64,000 nucleotides of DNA, taken from contig NZ_JAAXCY010000019.1 of NCBI RefSeq assembly GCF_014230465.1, positions 27,420-91,419 on the forward strand. Direction: 5' to 3'. This stretch comes from Pseudomonas cremoris (lineage in GTDB: Bacteria; Pseudomonadota; Gammaproteobacteria; Pseudomonadales; Pseudomonadaceae). The translations under genes and the position numbers were made by a program. The notes under the pieces are model-generated. The model was given only the letters and a program-made list of their open reading frames with translations. It searched no databases and was not told the DNA's origin. Positions 22,525-30,791 of this stretch are shown here, in pieces; position 1 is the first letter of the stretch; the number at the start of each line of letters is the position of its first letter.

Positions 22525-23805
22525 TCACGCCTTGCTGTCGGGCGTCGGGTCGCTGATCACCAGGTCCTCAGGGATCTCATCGACCCGTGGGTCGAGCACC
22601 GCCGCCATGGCACCCATTGGATGTTCCGGCATGGCGACGTGATGCAGTGGCGCACCTTCGACCAGGTATTCACCGGTGACGTGCTTGGGTTGCACGCGCC
22701 AGATCAACAGCAGCGCGCAGGCCGAAAACAGCATGTAGAACGCGCCGTGGCCGTAGCTGTTCATCAGCGCACCACTGAGCATCGGCCCCAGGCTGGCACC
22801 GATGCCGTGGGTGGCGAGCATCATTGCGCTCAAGGGCACGCGGCGCGGTTGTTCAACATTGTCATTGGCCAGCGCTACCGCCAACGGGTACAGGGTGAAC
22901 AGCAGCAAACCGCTGAGAAAACCAAACACCAGCAACAGCGCGTATGGCAGTTGCACCAGCCCCCACAACGGAATCACCAGCAGCCCTAATGCAAGCGCAC
23001 AAAAGCGAATCAGCCGGGACCGGTCAATGCGGTCGGACAACCAGCCAATCGGCCACTGGCCACACAGCCCGGCAAAGATCGACACCGCAACAAAGGTACT
23101 GGCCTGGGCGGTACTCAAGCCGTTGCGTGTGGCGAACACCGAGGCCAGTGCGTAAAACGCACCGATCATCAGGCCGGTGACAAACACCGTGGTCAACGCC
23201 TGGGGCACTCGTCGCCAGAAGAATCCGACTTCCAGTGGCGCCGCCACCAGTTTTGCCGGGTGCAAGCGCTTGGTCATGGTCACCGGCAACAGGCAGGCGG
23301 CGAAGCAGATCGCGACAATGATCAACGGTTTGAAATCCAGCTCCGGGCGCCAGATCAACACGCCCTGCCCCAGCATCAGGCCCAGGGACACCGCCACCAT
23401 ATAGCCGGCGAACACGGCGCCGCGCTGGTTGTTTTCCGCCTGCTCGTTGAGCCAGCTTTCAATGACCATGTACTGGTTCATCATCACCAGCCCCATCACA
23501 AAGCGCAGCGCCAGCCAGAACTCCAACTGCTCGAACAGCACATGCAGCAACACGATGATGGTGGCAGCCCCCGCGCAGGCCACATACGAGCGCACATGCC
23601 CCACCCCGGCGATCATGCGGTGGCCGAACTTGGCGCCGCACACCATGCCCCCGTAATACGCGGCCGTCAGCGCGCCGATCCACAGTTCGTTGATGCCCTG
23701 GCTGCTCAGGCGCAGGCCGATAAAACTGAAGAACAGCCCGTTGCCGGTGAGCATCAGAATGGTCGCGCTGTACAGCGCGGGGAAGGTCAGGAAAGTCAGG
23801 TTCAT
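22525..23805 (-). CDS. MFS transporter (YcaD-like)
   Basis: This 426-residue major facilitator has about twelve hydrophobic segments, the loop 2-3 motif GHRMIAGVGHVRSY and the mid-loop DRIDRSRLI. It fits the YcaD/UMF family of small-molecule exporters with no assigned substrate. It starts 6 bp after the LysR gene on the same strand, so the two probably share a transcript. The C-terminal 40 residues are hydrophilic and acidic. Confidence 0.85.
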   Translation of the reverse strand: MNLTFLTFPALYSATILMLTGNGLFFSFIGLRLSSQGINELWIGALTAAYYGGMVCGAKFGHRMIAGVGHVRSYVACAGAATIIVLLHVLFEQLEFWLALRFVMGLVMMNQYMVIESWLNEQAENNQRGAVFAGYMVAVSLGLMLGQGVLIWRPELDFKPLIIVAICFAACLLPVTMTKRLHPAKLVAAPLEVGFFWRRVPQALTTVFVTGLMIGAFYALASVFATRNGLSTAQASTFVAVSIFAGLCGQWPIGWLSDRIDRSRLIRFCALALGLLVIPLWGLVQLPYALLLVFGFLSGLLLFTLYPLAVALANDNVEQPRRVPLSAMMLATHGIGASLGPMLSGALMNSYGHGAFYMLFSACALLLIWRVQPKHVTGEYLVEGAPLHHVAMPEHPMGAMAAVLDPRVDEIPEDLVISDPTPDSKA

Positions 23806-23811
23806 GGTGGC

Positions 23812-24747
23812 TCAGAGGGGGTTGTTCATGCTGCCGGCATTGGCCAGCAGCCATTGACGAAAACTGCGCGCCGCCGAAGGCGGATTGCGATGGTGAGGTT
23901 GCATCAGGTGCAGGCGGCCACGGCTGTGCATGGTGTGAGGTAACGCCATCTGCAGACGGCTGGAAGTCAGCTCACCTTCCAGTAGGCTTTTCCAGCCGAG
24001 GGCAACACCATGGCCCATGACCGCCGACTGCAGCAGCAGTTGGTAGCTGTTGGTGCGCAACGCATGGCGCGGTGTGTAGTAGTGAGCGTCGGCGTCGGCG
24101 AACCAGTCGGTCCACGTCAGCCAGTCGTGGTAATGGTCCTCCACAATCAGCAGGGTGTGGGCGTGCAGCAGATGGTGCACATCGTGAATCGGGCCGTGGC
24201 GTTCTATATAGCCTGGGCTGCATACGGTGATCACCTGCTCGCTGTCGAACACCGGCGACAATTCCAGGCCATGGGGCGCTGGCAATTCGTCGAGGTGATA
24301 GAACAGGCCCAAGTCATATTCGCTCACATCCAGATGGTTGGGGCTTTCGCTGCACAGGATGCGTATATCCAGGTCCGGGTGCTCACGCTGGAACTCCGGT
24401 AACAGGCCGGCGAGCCAGATCGAGCTGATGGTCGGCGTACTGGCCAGGGTCAATTGACGGTCGGCACCGCGGCGCCGCAACTCGGCGGACTCGCGGCCGA
24501 GTTCACGCAGCAGGCGCTGGATGGTGCGGAAGTAACGCACGCCCGCAGGCGTGAGGCTCAGCCCCTGGGCCAACCGGTAAAACAACGGGCGAGCCAGGTC
24601 TTCTTCCAGGCGCTTGACCTGGCGACTGACCGCGCTCTGGGTCAGATTCAGTTCATGGGCGGCCTGGGTAAAACTCAAATGGCGGGCCGCTGCTTCAAAC
24701 GTTTGCAGGCAATTGAGCGGGGGAAGATCGACGTTTCGGCGCGACAT
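23812..24747 (-). CDS. LysR-family transcriptional regulator (GcvA-like)
   Basis: This 311-residue regulator has an N-terminal winged helix (LQTFEAAARHLSFTQAAHEL, then LTQSAVSRQVKRLEE) and a C-terminal effector domain. ATG 24747 is preferred because GGA lies upstream and the MSRRNVDLPPLNCL start is typical of the GcvA/AmpR subgroup. It is followed after 6 bp by the MFS gene and preceded by the CocE-type hydrolase on the same strand. It could regulate either neighbour. Confidence 0.88.
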   Translation of the reverse strand: MSRRNVDLPPLNCLQTFEAAARHLSFTQAAHELNLTQSAVSRQVKRLEEDLARPLFYRLAQGLSLTPAGVRYFRTIQRLLRELGRESAELRRRGADRQLTLASTPTISSIWLAGLLPEFQREHPDLDIRILCSESPNHLDVSEYDLGLFYHLDELPAPHGLELSPVFDSEQVITVCSPGYIERHGPIHDVHHLLHAHTLLIVEDHYHDWLTWTDWFADADAHYYTPRHALRTNSYQLLLQSAVMGHGVALGWKSLLEGELTSSRLQMALPHTMHSRGRLHLMQPHHRNPPSAARSFRQWLLANAGSMNNPL

Positions 24748-24830
24748 GAGCAATTCCAATGGCAAAAGCGGGCCTGGGTTTCCCCGGGCCCGCAAAGATC
24801 ACGATGGCAGGCATCCTGCCAGTTGCTCAC

Positions 24831-26840
24831 TCACAGCGCGACCCTGGCCACGCGCTTGCTCCACTGGCGGCGGTGTTCCAACTGGCCGTTTTCCCAGGCC
24901 GTCTGCTCGGCTTCGACGTAGAACCACTCGGCATCGGCGTGCACGCTCAAGCGACTTTCCACCTCGACCATCCACTCACCGCGGCCTACACGGTAATGCC
25001 ACTGGATATCCGCTTGGGTCGACAACGGGTCCCAAGGCAACGTGCGGTATTGCTCGGTACAACACTGGTCTACCGACAGGCCGTGGTCGGCAAAACGCAC
25101 CGCACCCAGGTCGTCTTCGATTTTCACGCACACTTCGCCACTGCCCACATCTTCGATCAGCGTGCGTTTCGGCGCAGCGGCGCGCAGCACTTCCAGGTTC
25201 GCCGGCGTCGCCGATTGCGGAGCTTCGAACGGGCAGTCCACCGCCTCGCCGATAAACACCGGCAGTTGCAGGCGTTGCAGTGCGGGCTGCAAGGTCAGGG
25301 TGGTCAGCTCGCGGCTCGGCCATAGCAACGGGAAACTTGCTGTGCTCAACGCCAGACGTAAACGGTAGCCCGCAGGCAGGCGCATGCCGATGTGGTCCAG
25401 GTTTAAATTCACGTCCATCGGCGCCCCCGGGACTACAGGGGTTACCTGGGAAAAGTCTTCACGCAGCGTGAGATTCAGCACGCCATAGCTGATCTGCGTA
25501 ACGTGACCATCCGGTGCGATCGCATTCAATCGAGCGACCAATTGCCCGCACGTGGTATCGCTGGCCAAGCGTAGCGTGAGGCGAGCGTCGCCCAGCAACG
25601 CGAGAGGTTCGGTCAGCGGTTGCGAGTCGAAGCACAGCGAATTGGCGTCGTCGCGGCGTTGATCCGTCGGCCCATCGGGGCCAAACCAGATTGCACAGTA
25701 TTCGCCCTGATGCAGGCCGGTGGTCAGTGGCGAACAGATACTTTGTGGCGTGGCCAAGGGTTCTGCGTCCGGATTGAGACCGCTCTCATCGAGACTGAAG
25801 TCAGTCCACTGCACCTGAGGATCAGGCCAACCGGCCGTCTGTACCCAAATCCCCGGACGCTCGGCGTAGCTACCTTTCGGCGGCAGAATATCCTGTAGGT
25901 AAAAAGTACAGGCCGCGTCATCCATCACACCGTTATCGATGCCTTTAAGCCAGTGATCCCACCAGCGCTTGGCTTCTTGCAGGAAGCCGATGGCAGGATT
26001 GGGTACGGCGAAATGCGGGTATTTATGAATCCACGGGCCGATCATCGCTTTCTTCGGCCCAGGCAGGTTTTCCATCAGCCGCGAGACGGTATTGCGATAA
26101 GCATCACCCCAGCCGCCCACCGCGTAGACCGCCGCCTTGATCTTCGAATAGTCCTCGCACACCGAGCCATGGCGCCAGTAGTCATCGCGGGTCTGGTGCT
26201 GCAGCCAGGTTTCGGCGAGCAGCGGCATGGCGTCCAGTCGTTGGTGCCACAGGTCTTTCCAGCCTTCGCCGACCAACAACGGGTCGGGCACGGCGGCGCT
26301 GAAATTGAGCATGGTCGCGGCCCAACCGAAGTTTTCCATCAGCAAGTTGCCGCCCTTGTAATGGATGTCGTCGGCGAAGCGGTCGTCGGTGGAACACAGC
26401 GTGATAATCGCCTTGAGTGCCTCCGGCTGGCGGGCCGCAACCTGCAGGCCGTTGAAGCCGCCCCAGGAGATGCCCATCATGCCGACATTGCCGTCGCACC
26501 AAGGCTGTTGGCACAACCAGTCGATCACTTCGAGCGCGTCTTCCTGTTCCTGCAACAGGTATTCGTCGGCCATCAGCCCTTGGGATTCGCCATTACCGCG
26601 CATGTCCACACGCACACTCACATAGCCCTGCCCCGCCATCCACGGATGGGTCAATGCATCGCGTACGGCGGTGCCGTCGCGTTTGCGGTAAGGCAGGTAT
26701 TCCAGGATTGCCGGAAACGTCTGCAAACCTGCGACTTCCGGCAGCCAGATGCGCGCGGCCAGTTGGGTACCGTCCTTGAGAGGAATCAGGCAGTGCTCGA
26801 TTTCTCGGACCTTATAGGCAAACTCGGTAACGACTTCCAT
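24831..26840 (-). CDS. CocE/NonD family serine hydrolase
   Basis: This 669-residue alpha/beta hydrolase resembles X-Pro dipeptidyl-peptidases and cocaine esterase. The nucleophile elbow is GISWGGFNG near residue 125; VRVDMRGNGES and the C-terminal jelly-roll region (from about residue 400) fit the family. There is no signal peptide, so it is cytoplasmic and likely acts on an imported ester or amide. GGAGCT precedes ATG 26840. It lies 84 bp after the BCCT transporter gene on the same strand, which suggests that the transporter brings in its substrate, perhaps a quaternary-amine ester. Confidence 0.87.
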   Translation of the reverse strand: MEVVTEFAYKVREIEHCLIPLKDGTQLAARIWLPEVAGLQTFPAILEYLPYRKRDGTAVRDALTHPWMAGQGYVSVRVDMRGNGESQGLMADEYLLQEQEDALEVIDWLCQQPWCDGNVGMMGISWGGFNGLQVAARQPEALKAIITLCSTDDRFADDIHYKGGNLLMENFGWAATMLNFSAAVPDPLLVGEGWKDLWHQRLDAMPLLAETWLQHQTRDDYWRHGSVCEDYSKIKAAVYAVGGWGDAYRNTVSRLMENLPGPKKAMIGPWIHKYPHFAVPNPAIGFLQEAKRWWDHWLKGIDNGVMDDAACTFYLQDILPPKGSYAERPGIWVQTAGWPDPQVQWTDFSLDESGLNPDAEPLATPQSICSPLTTGLHQGEYCAIWFGPDGPTDQRRDDANSLCFDSQPLTEPLALLGDARLTLRLASDTTCGQLVARLNAIAPDGHVTQISYGVLNLTLREDFSQVTPVVPGAPMDVNLNLDHIGMRLPAGYRLRLALSTASFPLLWPSRELTTLTLQPALQRLQLPVFIGEAVDCPFEAPQSATPANLEVLRAAAPKRTLIEDVGSGEVCVKIEDDLGAVRFADHGLSVDQCCTEQYRTLPWDPLSTQADIQWHYRVGRGEWMVEVESRLSVHADAEWFYVEAEQTAWENGQLEHRRQWSKRVARVAL

Positions 26841-26924
26841 CGGTAGCTCCAAACATTTATTGCGAACAAACGACTCCCCCGCGCCCAGTGGGGAGCGCGT
26901 GAGGAGACACACAGGTTTCAGGTT

Positions 26925-28508
26925 CTAGCGGGCGAGTTCCGCGACCGGGATGGCGCCACGCAGGTCGGGTTCAGTCGTTGGCTGTGGGCTTTTCACATCC
27001 AGCAGCGTCGGACTTTTCAGCCAGAAGATCAGCGAGGTGCTGGCCAGCAAGACCAGGATCATCCCCGGCAACCCTCCGAGATTGGAAAGCATCTTCACCC
27101 CGTCGATACCGATGAACGAGACCATCACCCACGACACCGTGCCAATGATCACGCCCCAGACAATCTTCAGCGCCGGGTTGCCGTCCAGATCGGAATCGGC
27201 GGTCACGCCTTTGCTGCACAGGTTGGCGATCACGTCGGTGCTGGAGTCCGCCGCCGTGACAAACGAGATGAAAGCCACGAACAACAGGAACGCGATCATC
27301 AGGCCAGTGGCCGGCAGTTGCTGGAACATCTGGTACAGCACGTGCTCTACGCCCTGCTCGTTCAACACGCGGTTGAGGCTGCCATCGCCCAGCGCATCGA
27401 AGTACAGGCTGGTACCGGAGAAAATGCAGATCCACACCGCCGTGAATAGCGCCGGGTAAAGCATGTTGATGTGAATGAATTCGCGGACGGTGTAGCCACG
27501 GCCAATCTTGCCGAGAAACAGCGCACTGACCGGCGCCCAGGCAAACCACACCGACCAGTAGAACACCGTCCAGCTATGGGGCCAGGTATCGCCACTGGCA
27601 GCGCCAGTAGACAGGCTGCGACTGAAGAAGGTGTCGAGATAAACCCCGAGGGATTCGACGCCAAGGCTGAACATGTACAGCGTCGGCCCACACAACAGCA
27701 CGAACAATCCCAGGGCCAGCATGATCCAGGTGTTGAACGACGACAGCATCACGATGCCGCGCTGTAAGCCGCTGGCAGCCGAGGCAACAAAGGTAATGAC
27801 GATGATCGCGATGATGATCGCAAGGCGAAACGGTGTGGTCTCGCCGCCGATGTACTGGCTAAGACCACCGGAAAGGGTCAGCGCGCCAGTGCCCAGGGAC
27901 GAGGCCATGCCGGCCACCAGGGCGAACATCGCCAGGGTGTCGATCAGCCCGGCATAACGTTTGACCCGTGCTTCGCCGAGCAGCGGCTCCAGCATGGCGC
28001 CAATCGAGAAGTTGCTGCGACGGTTATAGAACACCAGCGCAAAGACCAGGGACGGGACCAGGTAGATCGCGTAGGGGGTGATGGTCCAGTGCAGGAACAT
28101 CGTCGACATCGCAAAACTTTTGGCCGCCGAACTGCCCGCTTCGATGGGCAGGCTGGAGGGTGGGCCATACAGGTGATAGAGCGGTTCGGCGGTAGTCCAG
28201 AACAACACGCCGACGGCCAGCGTGGTGCACAGCGCCACCATGAACCAGCGCCATTTGCTGAGCAATGGCTGGGCATCTTCGCCGCCAATACGCACCTTGC
28301 CCAGCGCGGAGAAATAGACGATTGCGGTCAGCACCACCATGGCAAACGAGCCGGCGCTGAACAGCCACGAGAAATTTTTGAGGATCACGCTGTTGAGCTG
28401 TTTGCTGACCGTTAGGAATGCATTCAGGTCGACGTAGCTGGCGATCACCGCTGCCAGCAGAATCAGGAAAGTTGGCCAGAACACCAACGGACGCAATGGA
28501 TATTTCAT
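26925..28508 (-). CDS. BCCT-family transporter (choline/betaine/carnitine type)
   Basis: This 527-residue transporter has twelve predicted helices, a family signature region VLFWTTAEPLYHLYGPPS near residue 100, and FYWSVWFAWAPVSALFLGKI near 310-330. It takes up trimethylammonium compounds or related zwitterions with sodium or protons. The lack of a long C-terminal osmosensor tail suggests a nutrient importer more than an osmotic one. It probably forms an operon with the CocE-like hydrolase. The 255 bp upstream of it hold no gene that I can see. Confidence 0.88.
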   Translation of the reverse strand: MKYPLRPLVFWPTFLILLAAVIASYVDLNAFLTVSKQLNSVILKNFSWLFSAGSFAMVVLTAIVYFSALGKVRIGGEDAQPLLSKWRWFMVALCTTLAVGVLFWTTAEPLYHLYGPPSSLPIEAGSSAAKSFAMSTMFLHWTITPYAIYLVPSLVFALVFYNRRSNFSIGAMLEPLLGEARVKRYAGLIDTLAMFALVAGMASSLGTGALTLSGGLSQYIGGETTPFRLAIIIAIIVITFVASAASGLQRGIVMLSSFNTWIMLALGLFVLLCGPTLYMFSLGVESLGVYLDTFFSRSLSTGAASGDTWPHSWTVFYWSVWFAWAPVSALFLGKIGRGYTVREFIHINMLYPALFTAVWICIFSGTSLYFDALGDGSLNRVLNEQGVEHVLYQMFQQLPATGLMIAFLLFVAFISFVTAADSSTDVIANLCSKGVTADSDLDGNPALKIVWGVIIGTVSWVMVSFIGIDGVKMLSNLGGLPGMILVLLASTSLIFWLKSPTLLDVKSPQPTTEPDLRGAIPVAELAR

Positions 28509-28762
28509 GTAGAGCCGTTCCCCTTGCAGACTATTTTTTTATCGGCCCTAAAGGCCATTGTTAGAAAGCGGGCACCGCAGCGTCCTGCTGCCGGTCGCTC
28601 GCCTGGAAGTCTTCGCGTGGCTATAGATAACCGTTTAAGCGGCAAGGGGCGCAATCGACCAATGAGCATGGGGGTATTCCGCCACGTCATGACGCACCAG
28701 CACAGTTCAGGGCGAACATGCAGTGCGCGACGGTAACGCGTAAAGAGGATAAATCGCAGACG

Positions 28763-28790
28763 AAAAAAAGCCCGCTCAATGAGCGGGCTT
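28763..28790 (-). terminator. Terminator of the first tRNA cassette
   Basis: Read on the minus strand, AAGCCCGCTCA-TTGAGCGGGC followed by seven T residues forms a strong hairpin terminator 42 bp beyond the tRNA-Asp 3' end. Confidence 0.9.
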
Positions 28791-28831
28791 CTTGTGGTGA
28801 CCTGGCGTTCAGTGTTCCAGGTTACCGAATA

Positions 28832-28908
28832 TGGCGCAGCGGACGGGACTCGAACCCGCGACCCCCGGCGTGACAGGCCGGTATTCTAACCGACTGAACT
28901 ACCGCTGC
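28832..28908 (-). tRNA. tRNA-Asp (GTC)
   Basis: The minus strand gives a 77-nt cloverleaf: acceptor GCAGCGG pairing with CCGCTGC, the D arm in GTTCAGTCGGTTAGAAT, anticodon loop CCTGTCACG with anticodon GTC, T arm GCGGGTTCGAGTCCCGT, and an encoded CCA end. It is followed on the same transcript by a terminator. Confidence 0.97.
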
Positions 28909-28927
28909 GCGTAACACTTGAAGCGAA

Positions 28928-29003
28928 TGGTGGGTGATGACGGGATCGAACCGCCGACCCTCTGCTTGTAAGGCAGATGCTCTCCCAGCTGAGCTAATCA
29001 CCC
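28928..29003 (-). tRNA. tRNA-Val (TAC)
   Basis: The 76-nt cloverleaf on the minus strand begins GGGTGATTAGCTCAGCTGGG, has anticodon loop CTTACAA (anticodon TAC), T arm with GGTTCGATCC, and an encoded ACCA end. It is upstream of tRNA-Asp by 19 bp in a two-tRNA transcript. Confidence 0.97.
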
Positions 29004-29164
29004 TTCGTTTCGGTGTGGGCGGCATCATACACCAAAAATCCGCAATGTCTTGATTTAAATGCAATTTATTTAAAATAATTTCTCTTGAACCGCGCAAACC
29101 CCGTAAACACGGGCTTCTACCCCCGCAAACGCGAGTCTATTGCGTTTACCTGACACTTGGCTTC

Positions 29165-29183
29165 ACAATTAAAAACCATTCTC
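29165..29183. promoter_or_regulatory. Possible Fur box upstream of the ECF sigma gene
   Basis: The 19-mer ending AACCATTCTC matches the Fur consensus at about 11 of 19 positions, with the right half (ATTCTC/CATTATC) best. It lies 22 bp before the ECF sigma start codon, where iron repression of a FecI-type regulator is usual. The match alone is modest. Confidence 0.45.
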
Positions 29184-29204
29184 AATAACGCCTGAGCCAC
29201 GCCT

Positions 29205-29723
29205 ATGTCAGTGGGTGAACCTCCATTCCAACGGGAAATAGCCCTGCTCTACAGCGAGCATCACGGCTGGCTGCTCACTTGGCTGCGGCGCAAGCTGGGC
29301 TGCCGACAAAACGCAGCCGACCTGGCGCAGGACACGTTCGCGCGCATCCTCAATGCACGTGAATCGGTGGCCACCATTCGTGAGCCCCGGGCGTACCTGA
29401 GCACCACTGCCCGGCGCTTGCTTATCGACCAGGCTCGGCGCAAGCAGATCGAACAGGCTTACCTGCACGAGTTGGCGCTGACGGTCGATGCACTTGAAGG
29501 GTTCCAATCCCCGGAGCAGATCCACACCACCCTCGAAGCGCTGGAGCAGATCGCCTTTATCCTGGAAGGCATGCACGCGTATTCGCGCCAGGCGTTCGTG
29601 CTGTATTACCTCGAAGACATGACGCAGCAGCAAATCGCCCGACAGCTCAAGCTGTCGGAGCGCACCGTGCGCAAGTACCTGATCCAGGCGCTTATGCATT
29701 GCGGCCATAGTGTGGATACGTGA
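29205..29723 (+). CDS. FecI-type ECF sigma factor
   Basis: This 172-residue sigma factor has region 2 (LYSEHHGWLLTWLRRKLG, DLAQDTFARIL) and region 4 (YLEDMTQQQIARQLKLSERTV), without region 3. It belongs to the iron-starvation group that responds to a FecR-like anti-sigma and a signalling TonB receptor. It is the first gene of the fecI-fecR-receptor set; the FecR gene starts 6 bp after its stop. It should direct polymerase to the receptor promoter at about 30720-30790. Confidence 0.92.
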   Translation: MSVGEPPFQREIALLYSEHHGWLLTWLRRKLGCRQNAADLAQDTFARILNARESVATIREPRAYLSTTARRLLIDQARRKQIEQAYLHELALTVDALEGFQSPEQIHTTLEALEQIAFILEGMHAYSRQAFVLYYLEDMTQQQIARQLKLSERTVRKYLIQALMHCGHSVDT

Positions 29724-29729
29724 TTGCCC

Positions 29730-30713
29730 ATGTCCGACGCCCGCCAACATATCGAAGAACAAGCCGCCGAATGGATGCTGCGCCTGCACGAAGGTGAACT
29801 GAGCGAAGCCCAGCGCCTGGCGTTCGAATGCTGGAAGCAACAAGGCCCGCACTACGCCGCTGCTGCTGCCCGCATGGAAGAAGTGATTGCACGGATGCAG
29901 GCCCTGCGCGGTAAAAAGTCGCCGGCGCGGGCCGCACTGAATGCAGCGTTTGCCCATCAGAAATCCCATCGCCGCAAGAACGCGATACGCGCACTGCTGC
30001 TGGCGTGCAGCCTGGCGATTCCGGCAACGGCGCTGTTGGTCAGCCCCTATCCGCAGCAATGGATGGCCGATGTACGCAACGGTCCTGGCCAGTGGCAAAC
30101 CCTACGCCTGGCCGACGGATCGACGCTGACCTTAAATGGCATCAGTGCGGCCAACCTGCAGTTCGATGGGCAACAGCGCCGCATCACACTGCTGCAAGGG
30201 GAGATCCTGGTGGAAGTCGCCCATGACAGCACGCGGCCGTTTATCGTGCAGACACCGCAAGGCACTTTGCGCGCATTGGGCACTCGATTTGTGGTCAAGC
30301 GTGAGGGTGAGACCACCGTACTGACCATGCTCCAGTCGCGGGTGGCAGCGCAAAGCGCGAAAACCGGGCAAGTGCTGGAAGTCGATGCCGGCTCCCAAGC
30401 CCTGCTCCGCGACCAGGATGTGCGCCTGGCTGGCCGCGTCGACCCGGCCAGCATCAACGAAGCCTGGCGCCGCCATCAGTTGGTGGTGGAAAACCGGCCG
30501 CTGTCCGAGGTGCTGGATGAAATCTCGCGGCACCGCTCCGGCATGCTGCATTTCGACCGCGCCGCGCTGCAAAACCTTCGGGTGTCGGCCGTAATCCCGC
30601 TGGATGACAGCGAACATGCCCTGCAATTACTGGCGCGAACACTGCCTATCAACGTGCGCACGTTCACGCCTTGGCTGATCGTTGTAGACCCCGCCTCGGC
30701 ACCCAATGAATAA
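29730..30713 (+). CDS. FecR-type anti-sigma / sigma regulator
   Basis: This 327-residue protein has a cytoplasmic N-terminal DUF4880-like region (AAEWMLRLHEGELSEAQRLAFECW), one membrane span near residues 90-105 (ALLLACSLAIPATALLV), and a periplasmic FecR domain (LADGSTLTLNGISAANL, GTRFVVKREG) with a C-terminal STN-like part (VSAVIPLDDSEHALQLL) that contacts the receptor. It relays receptor occupancy to the sigma factor just upstream. ATG 29730 is preferred to TTG 29724. Confidence 0.92.
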   Translation: MSDARQHIEEQAAEWMLRLHEGELSEAQRLAFECWKQQGPHYAAAAARMEEVIARMQALRGKKSPARAALNAAFAHQKSHRRKNAIRALLLACSLAIPATALLVSPYPQQWMADVRNGPGQWQTLRLADGSTLTLNGISAANLQFDGQQRRITLLQGEILVEVAHDSTRPFIVQTPQGTLRALGTRFVVKREGETTVLTMLQSRVAAQSAKTGQVLEVDAGSQALLRDQDVRLAGRVDPASINEAWRRHQLVVENRPLSEVLDEISRHRSGMLHFDRAALQNLRVSAVIPLDDSEHALQLLARTLPINVRTFTPWLIVVDPASAPNE

Positions 30714-30791
30714 TTATTCGCATTTGCTTCCGGTTTTTTCGGAGCTGCCCGTCAAGGAAGGTAATTCGACACATAAAGGACCGCCTTCACC

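Larger units (their letters stand above)
28765..29018. repeat. Direct repeat of tRNA cassette, copy 1
   Basis: This 254-bp stretch (terminator, spacer, tRNA-Asp, tRNA-Val and their 5' flank) reappears at 33298-33551 at a constant offset of 4533 bp. I count five single-base differences, all outside the tRNAs. The homology stops abruptly after ggtgtgg. Confidence 0.9.

Noticed and set aside
28822..29097. Protein-coding frame over the tRNA cassette (also 33355-33585)
   Set aside because: The translated frame only reads through tRNA-Asp and tRNA-Val in the sense direction. It repeats because the cassette is duplicated.
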